From assembly GCA_012862575.1 (NCBI GenBank), contig BLSF01000017.1, positions 62,001-126,000 on the forward strand: a stretch of DNA of 64,000 nt. The letters run 5' to 3'. Source of the DNA: Parietichytrium sp. I65-24A (taxonomy: Eukaryota; Sar; Bigyra; Thraustochytrida; Thraustochytriidae). Positions 52,564 through 63,534 of this stretch are shown piece by piece (positions within the stretch are counted from its first letter, which is position 1; each line of letters begins with the position of its first letter). Position numbers and translations under genes: made by a program. The notes under the pieces are model-generated. The model had not been told where the DNA came from and ran no database searches. It saw only the letters and a list, made by a program, of their open reading frames with translations.

Positions 52564-55002
52564 GTCACCCCTCTTGATGGGTTTTGTAAGGTACATGTCA
52601 AAGCCTTCTGGCAATTCGGTTTCCCGGTTTGCACTAAAGCCACACACATACTGAGGCGTCGAGTCGCTCGCGTTTGGCTGCTCTTTTTCCCAATCACGAA
52701 ATTGGCGAACGCATTCGTCCCCATTCATCCGAGGCATGACCTTGTCACAGAGCACGATGCGATAACGTCGCTCCTTCATGAGTGCGAGGCCATCTAGGCC
52801 ATCCGCAGCCTGGAAAACTTCAAAGCCTAAAGACTCTAGTTGACGAGAAAGAAGCTTGCGTTGAATCGCTTCGTCCTCGATAATGAGAATTTTCTTGGCA
52901 CTCTTGTCCATTGCAGAGATCACGTTGGAGCGGTTTTGCATCACTGGAGTAGTCATCTGCATGGCGGCATTGAAGGCAGGCAGCTTGGCAGTTGTAATAA
53001 GGCGAGGCCGGCGACGATTCTGAATGTTGGAGCGGAGAACCCTGGGGGGTGCGCGGCAAGTAGGCTCCGCGTCGGTCGGGTAGTAGGGGATTTCGAACCA
53101 GAAAACGCTGCCTGCCGAAGAAGGGCTTGCGCGATTTGGGCTGTATCCACATCGCCCGTGTAGAACTTCAATCTTCCGAACCGCCAGGAAGAGTCCAAAG
53201 CCGTGGTATGTCGGGTGCTTCTCTACGAGCTTGAAGAGGCAATCACGATGCTCACTGGAAACACCGATGCCAGTGTCGCGAACTTCGATCCGCAAGATCT
53301 GGTCAGACTTTTCGCGAGGTGTCGAAAAGTCAAACACCACAGCGTCAGGGTCGCTCGGAGACTGATCTGTGGCGTTCTTGGGGGGGCGAGTGAGCACCTT
53401 TGCTTGCGCAAAGATAGAGCCTTCCAGAGTGAAGCGCTTTGCGTTGCCCACAAATCGCATGAAGAGGGAGAATAGCCAGCTGCTGTCCGTTAGGCAGGTG
53501 CTCACGCTCGGATCTACCTCAAGCTTGCAGTCCACCTTTGGCGCGTAGCCAGACGTTGGCCCACAGGCCGCAGAGTAAAAGTGGACGGCGTGTTCAGCCC
53601 GCTCAAAGACCCAGTTAATATTGGTTGGTTGCCGAACATACTCCGTGGAATCACTGTCCCCGAGATCGTCAACAGCGAGTCCGTCGTGCATATCAGCGCA
53701 CGTCACATAGAGGCCATCGATGGCGCTAAGAGCCATGTCGACCAGAGAGTTAAACTCGGCGAGACGCTGATGCCAAATGGAGTCCGCCACATCATTGGAC
53801 TTGTTCTGGTGAGCCGGCTCACAAGCGCCAACAGCTGAGATCTCGATATTAGCCACGTTCTTTTGGCTATCAGTTCTTTCGGGCGAGCTGCTGTTGCGTA
53901 CGCACATGATGTTTCGCCGGACGAGGCCGTCGCCATCTTTTTGGCGATTGTTCCGAACGAGCGTTGTTCTGTTTGGGCGACCAAGTCTTGGTTGTGCCTG
54001 CTCTTGCTCGGGCTTTGTCTCTTCTCTCGGGCTCTGAGTTTTAGACTCTTCTTCTAAGCCCCAGTGTGCGATCATAGCAGTGAGCTCCTCCAGCACAAAG
54101 ACGATCCCTTGAACGGGGTTATTGACACGGTGCTCAATGTGGGAGAGGTACCTCTGGCGGAGTTGGCCTAATCGCTCCAGCAATCTTTTAGATCTGCGCA
54201 TCTCCTCGAGCTCCTTATCCTTCTGAGCTATTTGAATCTCCAGGTCTTCATCTGGCGACATATACTGCACAATATTTACAGTTTTCGGGGATCCAGTAAT
54301 AGTTCCATACTTGGGAGAACCAAGGCATGAAATGGGCGGCAATGCAGTGGGCACCACAGCCGAGTTCGCACTCTCCTCGACATCACCAGCAACAGGCTGC
54401 TCCTGCTCCTGACGCTGCTCGCGCCGTGTGACAGGCACCTCGGTCTGCAGATCGCCGGAAGTCACGACTACAGCAGCCCATACCGCCAACAAGGATGGGA
54501 AGAGGGCGACTTCTGCAACACCGGACAAAGGCGACATTGTCAAATAGCTCGTTATAAACGCAGCCGCCGCAGCGGAGCATGCCGAAGAAAAGAACCCCGG
54601 GACAGTAGTCCAGCAGAGCAGACAAGACACCGTGTGGTATCTGAGCAAAGACAACTCTGTAGAGCTGCTTTCACGGCCAGCTACGAGCAGGAGAATAAAG
54701 TCCATGCTGCACTGCAAGAAAAACAAGGTCATTAACTGGGCATTCGATTTCGCGCCACCGTGCACTAGCTTTTGGATGTCTGCAAACACGTCAGGAACCA
54801 CGCTTGCCAAGCTCCCCAACTTGGCCATGATCGCGAGCAGCCCGCAAAACACCAGTATCGACTCGGCCACCTTCATCTCCTGCAACGTCACGAGACAGCG
54901 CACGTAACCCAGGACCACCACAGGCATCCACGCCACCTTTGACAGCTCCTCGCGCATATGTACACCCATTCTCGCCAAACCGGGCTGTGATGGGCCCTCC
55001 AT
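52531..55002 (-). CDS. Hybrid sensor histidine kinase with receiver domain (823 aa)
   Basis: The frame is open to 55083, but its first codon there is TTG; the first ATG is 55002. About five or six hydrophobic segments lie at 23-185, then a linker and a short coiled coil (about 250-285). The H-box reads HIEHRVNNPVQGI (H291 the likely phospho-acceptor): HRVxN as in HisKA_2/HWE kinases rather than the classical HExxxP. A polar insert of about 170 residues separates it from the ATPase domain, which has an N-box (FVGNAKRFT, N520), G1 (DTGIG, 576-580) and a weak G2 (HGFGLFLA). The C-terminal receiver (about 705-820) has IIEDE, phospho-acceptor D753 in LCDKVMPRMNGDE and K807 in YLTKPI, so it looks functional. 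The input signal is unknown. It is convergent with the SUMO protease. Confidence 0.9.
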   Translation of the reverse strand: MEGPSQPGLARMGVHMREELSKVAWMPVVVLGYVRCLVTLQEMKVAESILVFCGLLAIMAKLGSLASVVPDVFADIQKLVHGGAKSNAQLMTLFFLQCSMDFILLLVAGRESSSTELSLLRYHTVSCLLCWTTVPGFFSSACSAAAAAFITSYLTMSPLSGVAEVALFPSLLAVWAAVVVTSGDLQTEVPVTRREQRQEQEQPVAGDVEESANSAVVPTALPPISCLGSPKYGTITGSPKTVNIVQYMSPDEDLEIQIAQKDKELEEMRRSKRLLERLGQLRQRYLSHIEHRVNNPVQGIVFVLEELTAMIAHWGLEEESKTQSPREETKPEQEQAQPRLGRPNRTTLVRNNRQKDGDGLVRRNIMCVRNSSSPERTDSQKNVANIEISAVGACEPAHQNKSNDVADSIWHQRLAEFNSLVDMALSAIDGLYVTCADMHDGLAVDDLGDSDSTEYVRQPTNINWVFERAEHAVHFYSAACGPTSGYAPKVDCKLEVDPSVSTCLTDSSWLFSLFMRFVGNAKRFTLEGSIFAQAKVLTRPPKNATDQSPSDPDAVVFDFSTPREKSDQILRIEVRDTGIGVSSEHRDCLFKLVEKHPTYHGFGLFLAVRKIEVLHGRCGYSPNRASPSSAGSVFWFEIPYYPTDAEPTCRAPPRVLRSNIQNRRRPRLITTAKLPAFNAAMQMTTPVMQNRSNVISAMDKSAKKILIIEDEAIQRKLLSRQLESLGFEVFQAADGLDGLALMKERRYRIVLCDKVMPRMNGDECVRQFRDWEKEQPNASDSTPQYVCGFSANRETELPEGFDMYLTKPIKRGDLLRLLMIDDK

Positions 55003-55710
55003 CGTCTTGAGACTATATCCGCCTCTGACCGCGGGATCAACCCAAAGTGTTTGAGAACAAGACGGGATTGCAGCGCCGTCCAAGATCTACGAGGAAAATC
55101 TGAATTCTGAATTTGATTCACGAACTGCTCCAGCAACTCCTCGGCGCACGCGGCTTCTCGCGCGTGCACAATGCACTCTATCCTCCGCCACACAGCTGGG
55201 TGCAAACACTGAGACGCCCAGAGGTCCGGAGGGGGGGGGAAGAGATGATGTTCAGTTGGTATTTCGAAAATTGCAAAGCGCCGTTTCTGTCTCACTCGCA
55301 CTCCCGCCTTCGTTCCAACCCTGATCTCCACTCGTACGTGTCTCTCAAGCAACCGCCGTTAGCCCTACTCCACAGCTCCACGGCCCGAGTCCTCCGCGTT
55401 CCCCAACCGTCTCCGCGTCTCTCGAGCGGGCGCCTCGTGGGATGTGAGGATGAAGGACGATGGATGATGGATGATGGATGATGGATGCAGGATGGATCAC
55501 GAGACAGCGTTGCGCTGCAATTGAGGACTGAGAATTGGAATTGACTCTTGTCGCTTTCCTCCTTTCTTTCTTTCTTTCTTTCTTTCCGCTTACTTCCTCC
55601 CCTCTGACTTTCTCTTGGCTCTTGCTTACCGTGTTTGCCTAGTCGGCTGCTCGCTCCGTCTTCTAAACTCTACATTCTATCTACTCTACCAAAGCTGGAA
55701 GCCCTGGATC

Positions 55711-55763
55711 TGCTGATGACTGATGACTGATGAGTGATGAGTGATGAGTGATGAGTGATGAGG
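55711..55763. repeat. GATGAGT / GATGACT heptamer tract
   Basis: About seven units of TGATGACT then TGATGAG, in direct order. Confidence 0.8.
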
Positions 55764-55874
55764 TAGGTGGTGTGAGGTGACGATTTTGAGGAAGTGAGGA
55801 AGTGAGGTGCACTGCCGGGAGCTGTCGAGTGATGGACAGGTACTGAGTAGTGAGTAGGCAGGCGGATGAAAGAA

Positions 55875-55909
55875 CATCGATTACGTCGATTACATCGATT
55901 ACATCGATG
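55875..55909. repeat. ATCGATTAC nonamer tract
   Basis: Four units of ATCGATTAC, one with G for A. Confidence 0.75.
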
Positions 55910-58900
55910 CTCGAGGCTTCTTCTGTTTTGATCAAAACCAAGTTCTTCTGGCTGTGTTTTCCATAGCCGAGTCTCCTCAACCAAGCCTCCAAGCAAGCAG
56001 TCGTACCAGCACACTGGCACACTGGCACACTGGAAAGATTTGCCTCTCGCACTCTACTCTTGTGCTCTTGTGCTCTACTAGTCCTCTAGTCTTTAGTCCT
56101 CTGTCCTCGCCTGTCGCTCAAGAGAATGAGAATCAAAGGGCACAACTCGACTCGAAGGCCGCCAAGGGATGACATAACAACAGCAACGATTGATCAAAAC
56201 CCAACAACAAACAGACCAACAAACAAAGAGCAGGAAACTGTAACAAAACGAATACTCAGCCAGCAAATGAAGATATGGTCACTCATCCTCAATTCTGAAG
56301 ACTGCTCTCTTTCAAGTAGCGAAAAACTGCGCGAGAAGCATCTGTAATTCTGCAATCTGTAATTGATGAGAGAATCGAGCGACGTAAAAAAGAAAAAGCG
56401 ACGTTGTTGTTGTAGAACAACAAGAAGAAGAAAGAGTGATTTCATTTCCTGTAGAGCGGAAAGAGGAGGAAGGAGAGGAGAGGAAAGGAAGGAAAGGAAG
56501 CGAGTGCAAATTTTCCATCGAGAATCGTATTGGCTAAGGAGCGCAGAGCACAACCAAATCACAAAAACCGAATTCTGAACGAGATAAACGAGGTTCCTTC
56601 CTTGCCCTTCCTTCCTGTCCTTGTATCGCACTTTATCTATTTTTATGACCCTGTTTCCAGCTCCCCCGATCGCTCTCCTAAGCAGTTCTTCCACTCTCTT
56701 TCTTCTTTCCTCGCGCCCCCTTCTTTATCCCTCGTCTCGGTAAGATAGTCATACAACCAAATAGGACCACCTTCCCTCCTTCCTTTTTCCTTGAAAGGTG
56801 ATCTTGCGTAGCCCCTCTAGTAGAGATTCTAACTCCAGATTAGGGAAACGCTAACAAATTGAATCGTAAACGTCTGTTGTACGGGTTCAACTAGTACTGT
56901 TCTTAATATTTATTGTAACGTTACGATAGTCTCCACAGCCGTCTTTCCTTTGCACGAAACTTCTTTCTCCTGCCGAAGAAGTTTTCTTCTCTCCAAGCCC
57001 GCCTTACTCCCGACCCAGAGCTTAAGAGTATATTATAGGTTAGCACTAGCAAGCTGTGTTCTTCGAGTTTCGACACCCGGCTCCTTCCTTCTTCCTGAAG
57101 ATGCTTCTTCCTTTCCCAGATCATAAACTGTGATTGGAGGACGGTTATTTACCAGCCATGTGGGGTTAACAATTCCTCCTAAGGGTCCCTACGGGATGCC
57201 ACCGAAAGTATTACTGCCGAGAAATAAAAACAGGAGCGGGATGCTTCCTCTCCGATAGCACTCTCTATGGATGCGTAGGCCGGTTGACTATAGAGTAAAT
57301 AGGGCTTGGGTTAGCGTCTGTAAATCGTCCCACCGCACTGTTGTGTGCTGTGAGGAAATGGGTATGAAAGAAGAAGGAGGTGCTTGGTGCTACGTTAAAA
57401 TATAGTCCTAGGTTTTAGTCTGCCTTTACCATGTTTTAGTCGTGAGTAAAGAGCGGAGGAAGTATAAAGTCTTGAGTTGTAGTGAGATGGATTGTGACAT
57501 TCGTACATTTTCTATCATCTCAGCAGCGAAATTTGAGACGGATTGGCAATCCCTCCTTCTTTCGCAGCCTTGACAGGATCTCCTTCTCTTAGCGTCAGTC
57601 GATATGGTCTTAAACTTTTTGGCACATTACTCAGTACCGGATAAGCTTTTCTAGTGGACCCATGTGTCGGAGATTCTGCGAGACAGTGTTCACTTGTTAG
57701 TTTCCCCGGGATTCCCTCATTCCTTCTCTCTCGTTTCTTTTCTTTTCTTTTCTTTCCATGTCACTGTTTTGCTGACAGTGAATTATCAATTATTCTGAAC
57801 TCTGCACTTGGAAGTCCGAGAAGACTGGGATCATTTTCAAACCTATCAAGATAAGGTCTACTTTTTAAATTCCCAATTGAAATTAGTCAGAACAAACTTT
57901 CACTTTTGCCACCACGATCATCCACTTTTGCGAACTGTGCCAGCAAATCTAGAACGCATATTCATTTCCTCGAAGCTCCGGAAGACTTGAAAACTAATGA
58001 AGGAGATTTGCCGAACGATGACATTCCTACATGAAATATGTAAAATGTAATTTTAGTTTCAAAAAAAATGAAAAACCAAATACATCGCTATCATATGCAG
58101 AGGAAACGGAGAGCTCGTCTCTGCAAAGATCTCCCGGCTTTCCTTATATTCTTTTCTTTTCTCTTTTCTTCTGCGCTTTTCTGCTGAGCTGCAATCGCTG
58201 TCACAAAAGTAATTTCTTCGAACAGAGAAAGAAGACTGACCGTGTGTTGATTTATCAATGACGGTTACACTACAGAGGACTGGTAACCGCCGCCTACCGA
58301 CGGTTAGCGCTCCTCGAATTCGAGACGTGGCGTGACACCCTTCTTACCTAACCGAGGACTATTCAGCTTCTACGGTTCACTGTCGCACCGTCCCGTTACC
58401 GCTACGGCTATGCGCATGCGCTACAGTAGCGCCACTATAGCGCCACTTGAAGGAGATGCGGTAAGTCTTATTGGCCACTATGCAGTCAAGTAGGGCCCGA
58501 ATGATGCAGGCGCAACTAGCTAGTACTATTGCTACGAATCTTAATTATTTGTTTTGTAGTTTGGAATTTGGAACTAATTGATTCGGAATGACCAACAAAA
58601 TGGGCAAAGCTCTCCCACATTGAGCAGATGCGAAAAAACTCCCAAGCACCGACGAAACATCACCAAGTTTTCTCAGAAAAGCTTCCAGTAAATTTCGAAA
58701 TAAACGCGAATGAACTACGATCTCGGAAGACAGGTTACATGCAGAGACTACAAGGTCGAAGGTCGATGGACTCTTGACCGTGGCGCAACTCGCGTATCTA
58801 TTGAATGCATTGAGGTAATGCAAGCAGAGCGTGGCGACATTGCCGCAGCCTTGACTCCGACTGCGTTTGGACGCTCCGCAAGTTTGGCACTGTGCTGAGT

Positions 58901-59965
58901 GCGGTGACCTTTTGCCCACAAACGTCTCTCATTCCAAGTCCACTTCGCTAGCGATGGCATCTCCCGAATCCGAGTGTGGCGCAACGCATTGATCAGCACG
59001 GATCAGCACGTGGGCACAGCTGCACAGCTGCACAGCTCGAGCAGCAGCCGTTTCTCTGACTGAAATCCCAAGTTGCACATGCCACGGGCCAGAGAGCCTT
59101 CACGACTGCCAGTGAAAAACGAAATTGGCGTACCTCCCAGAGGTACAGTCAGCGTGTTTTGGCGCGCACAAGCTTCTCAAACAAAGCTCGACGAAGCAAA
59201 AGATATACGAGTCCTTTGCTACCGAAGAATTACCCAGGATGCACACGGCGGGATCGGGATTCGCTATCAGAACAAGCGAGGAGATTGTGGGTTCATCAAG
59301 TCAGAATCGATCGCTGTGGCGCCACTATAAACGTACTGTTACTAATCCCCACCATCGCAACTAGGCCAACACTACACGCCGGCGTTGTCGTACTCGCCGC
59401 GATCGAACGATTCGAACGGCTCCGATCTGAGACGCCCGAGCTCGCTCTTTCAAGACCAGACAATCAATGAGGCTACTGCAACACCTGTTTGTTGACGCAC
59501 TGAACACCGTAACTTGGTTTCGCATGCAGACGCAGACATTGATGTAGATCTGAGCCGAGTCTCCTGAGTCTCCGAGGGCTCCTTCCCTACAACTCCACTC
59601 CCATTTCGCAACGCGAAAGCGAAGGTGGCTGGTTCCAGAACACCGGAGCCGCTCTCTCGGGGCCTGGAGCCCCGAAATGTTTCTTTCGACACGTTGATTT
59701 CAATTAAGACGGTTTTCGATCGGCCTTGCCAAAAAGGTTCCAGTGATTATCATTTCCAGTCTGAGACACCCCGCCTTTCGATAGGGTTTGTTTACGCTGT
59801 CACTTGGTGGCTTCACTTGGAGTCTGAGAGCAAAGCTATTCATGCGGCTATCTCGTTTAGCGACGAGAGTGTAACGAGAGAAGAGTTGGTTTCAATCAAG
59901 ATGAACTGTGTGCAAATGAAAGAACTGATCAACTGTAACTTTATTCTTTTTTAACTTTTAAATTA

Positions 59966-60036
59966 AATTGATTGATTGATTGATTGATCGATTGATTTCA
60001 AGATGGATGGATTGATGGATGGATTGATGATCGATC
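59966..60036. repeat. ATTG / ATGG tetranucleotide tract
   Basis: GATT repeats grade into GATGGATTGAT repeats, with GATC palindromes interspersed. Confidence 0.8.
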
Positions 60037-63000
60037 ATGAACCAATGTATGCACACCCCGAGCAAAGTGCTATCTATGTCTGGTCCGAGTCGGGGCAGAG
60101 GCCAACGTTTCTCCTACGCCGCACAGTATAATGACTTGACAATCCTTCCTTTTCCTTTCTCCTCGCTCCTTTTCCCGCAACTAAATCCTGGGAAGGTTTT
60201 ATATGAGTTGAAAACTTGCGATGGCGCTTGTAAGTTTTCTTGTAAGCATGGCCACCTGTAGGGGCCAGGAAAAAGAAGGGAATAGAGAGTATTTTAGAAC
60301 AAGCTCGTGACCCTAGTGTCGCAACATTCCACAGAGCCTCCAGAGTCCCAGAATTCCAGATGCATCCTCTAGAAATGTGTACTCAGGATCGGTATGACAA
60401 CACCATTCAGTAACAAGGTATTCGACTGTGAAAGCTGTGAGGCCAGCTTACCCCATTATTAGACTACTATCTTTTCCTTCATCTCGAATCGTAAGAATAA
60501 GGCAGAAGGCTACCAGGTATGTTCGTCCGCCAAAGTATTCATCAATGCCTCGCTGAGAGTAGCTATTCAATTTTAAGGTGCTGGGAAAAAGAAGTAGGAA
60601 GAACAATCCAACGAAATGTCTTCTTCGTTTCTTTCTTTTTGCTTTTGTTGGAGCCAAAGTGTGCCGCTCGACGGTCTTCTTCGTCCTTTCAGGGCCTATC
60701 TTTAATTAAAAAGGAAAGGCAAGAATACTGAATTCTCAATTTTGACAGTGATAGTGAGAACATAATCCAAGCCCACGAAACTTTTCTCTTCACGGTAAAA
60801 TTTCGAGAAGCAGCTTTTCTCCGGGGAGCATTTTGGCCTCGCTCGCACAGCTCGCACGCGCATGTCTCTCGAGCTTTGCATAATTTCTTTACCGAGTCCA
60901 TTTCTTCTGCTCCACGACGGCACTCAAGCGCCAAAAAGTTTCGTGCGACTTTCGCTTTCAAAGTCGTCGAATTGACTCTCAACTTCCACAATGCCTTACT
61001 TCACTTTCGGCGCTGCGATTGAGACGCTCGGGGCTTCGCAGGGGGTCTTAATGTTGTTGTTATTTGTATTGTTGTTAATGTTGCTGTCGGAGATCTTGTA
61101 TGTTCTTGTGTCTTCTCACAATTGGGAGGGCACACAAGTGAGGCTGGAACACCCAAGAACTTTTCTTCGCTCTCGTCGTCGTGTGCTCGTCCTGCATGTC
61201 ACGTCGCTTCCGCTGGACTAGCTGGCCTAGCCACCCTACCCTTCGAGCGGCTCCGTGCGTAGTATATGTGCATGAATGGAAGAAATGAGGGCCATTTTGG
61301 TCCTCGTCAACGCGATACAAATTGCAGAGAAAAATACGACAGTTTGCAACATCATTCATGTCGACTTTCGCAACCGCTTCTTGTGAGCCACTGTGTCCAC
61401 TGTGCCCCGGTACAGCAACCAACTGTTACGTGCATGGGTAGATGGTCGCTAACGGTTTCTTGTGTGGTCCAAATCGATTGCACTTGGCTGTACTACCTAT
61501 GTAAAGGTTGATCTGCATGGGAGATGGAGAAGAAGAAGAAGAAGAGAAGCTGAACAGTAGAGTTTCGCGGAAGTCTAGGGGAAGCTCGTGCTGCGCGAGC
61601 AAATTCACACGGGCTAAAAATGGCCGAAGTGTATTGCTTTTTGCCTTCGCACAAAAGACAAGCCATGATCTGTATGGAGGACCCAGCTTGGCACCAACTC
61701 TCCTTCTTCTTCTTCTTTTTCTTTTTCTTCTTCTTCTCTTTCTTCATCATCTTCTTCGGGCCATTAACCCAACAAGGAAGAGTGAACACCAAAGATAATT
61801 GTGTTGCAGGCCCCGCACACCGCTTTGCAAATTAAAGTAATGACTTCGCGCAGACGATGTCCTCACGGCAAGGTGTGTTGCTGTCAATTGCATCCAACAT
61901 GAGGAGAAATAAACAGGGTATCTTCTCATTGTCCTTCTCGGTAAATACAGGAGCCATTTCCGACTGCAGATCGCTATACTGTAAGTCACTCATTCGCGGA
62001 GCTGAAGAGGCAAGCTGGACAAGCGAAACAAAGCAACTTGGGGAAACACAACTTGGCTTCCAGCTCACGCACACTCTCGTTCTTACGTTAATTAGCAGCA
62101 AAAACGATGATGCAGCATCAGCCAGTTCGCCCTTGACCGACATCATGTGCTCTGAAACATTCCGTGCGGTGATGCGAGACCCCCTCCACCAGGCTAACCA
62201 TGCTGGCTGATTTGTCGCCGTTAGCATTGTCCTTCGGGTTCCGTCTCCCATCTCTTCCCCCACCCCCCGGCAATGCAACAGTCTGACACAGTCCGATCCG
62301 GAGAGTAAGTGCCAGCATTAAAGTTAATCACGATGACCAGAAAGTGAACGAATCACCAATTCGAGCTGTTCTGAAATTCCAAGTTCTTCATCTTACAATC
62401 ATTTTATTGAAGAACTATTGATTTTGACAGAACAGCAACAGCAAACCAAAAGGAAAAATTCGCATCCATCACTTTTTCACAGCCAATCCTGAAACGTCAA
62501 CTCCAACCAGCCTACTATTTCACCTATCCAGGAGCCACATCAATCGTAATGTGTACAGTCTCCCTGAACGGTACAGTGAGAAGGAAAGCTGCCACTAGCG
62601 CTTTCCATGGGAAACGATAGACCGGCTAACCCAGCCGAGAGGTGGGACACCCTTCGCAAGGAGGAAGAAGGAAGAAGGAGGAATGAGGTTAGGAAGGAAA
62701 GAAGGAAGAAGAAGGGTGGCAGCGAAGTGGGTTCAGAAGTTGTCTTGTCGCTCGTGATTACATAGTTCAGAAATCAGAAATCAGAATTCATAATTTATAA
62801 TTCATCACTCATCATTCATCATTCATCATTCAGATTGGAACTTTAACAAAGTATTGGGCTGCGCAACGGCGGTGGAGAGGAGAGGATAAATGAGGGGCGG
62901 ACGACGAGAGCTTTGGGGCTAACGTTGGGGCCATCCCGGTGCGAGTTGCGTGTGTCGTGACAGGACTTGGAATGAAGCTGAGAATGAAATGCGGGTGTTT

Positions 63001-63506
63001 GCGACGGGGAGCTCTTAAAAAGCTGTCCACGGTGCGACACTGTGCGTAATGGTCGCTTTGCCTTTCTTTTGCCGCGGCGCTCGAGCCTCGGACAGCTCAC
63101 CATCGACATACTCCCTTCGCTTTCAATTCTACCATCTATCCGTCTCACCGGGGGGCAAGGGCCTCGAGGTGATACCCGTGTGTGTCGATGGATCATCACT
63201 GCGGGTGCTTTCGAAAGAGAGCATTGGATGCCCAAAGGTAGCTTGAACTCCTTGCAGCTCTTCTCCGTCCTTCTTCCCACTCCTGCTTTGGGGGAAGGAG
63301 AAGAAGCTGTTGGCGGGCTCTGACCATCCATCACCATTCACCAGCTCACCGACCTGCGCTCTCTCTCTCTCTTTGTCTCTTTCTTTCTTTCCACCCGCGG
63401 CGCCGATGTCAGAGCGCAGCTTCGGTCCTCCGTCACCGTGCCGATACTCGAAATTAATGCGACAAACAATTTTCTACCTACTAAAAGCTATTCAGTAAAG
63501 AAATTG

Positions 63507-63534
63507 AGAAAGAAAGAAAGAAAGAAAGAAAGAG
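63507..63534. repeat. GAAA tetranucleotide tract
   Basis: Six to seven perfect AAAG units; a GGAAA tract follows at about 63606-63639. Confidence 0.8.

Noticed and set aside
55003-55083. 27-residue N-terminal extension of the histidine kinase
   Set aside because: It begins at TTG; the first ATG in frame is 55002.
61857-62210. 117-codon open frame near the window end
   Set aside because: No recognisable domain, no clear leader, and another frame overlaps on the opposite strand; not enough to call a gene.
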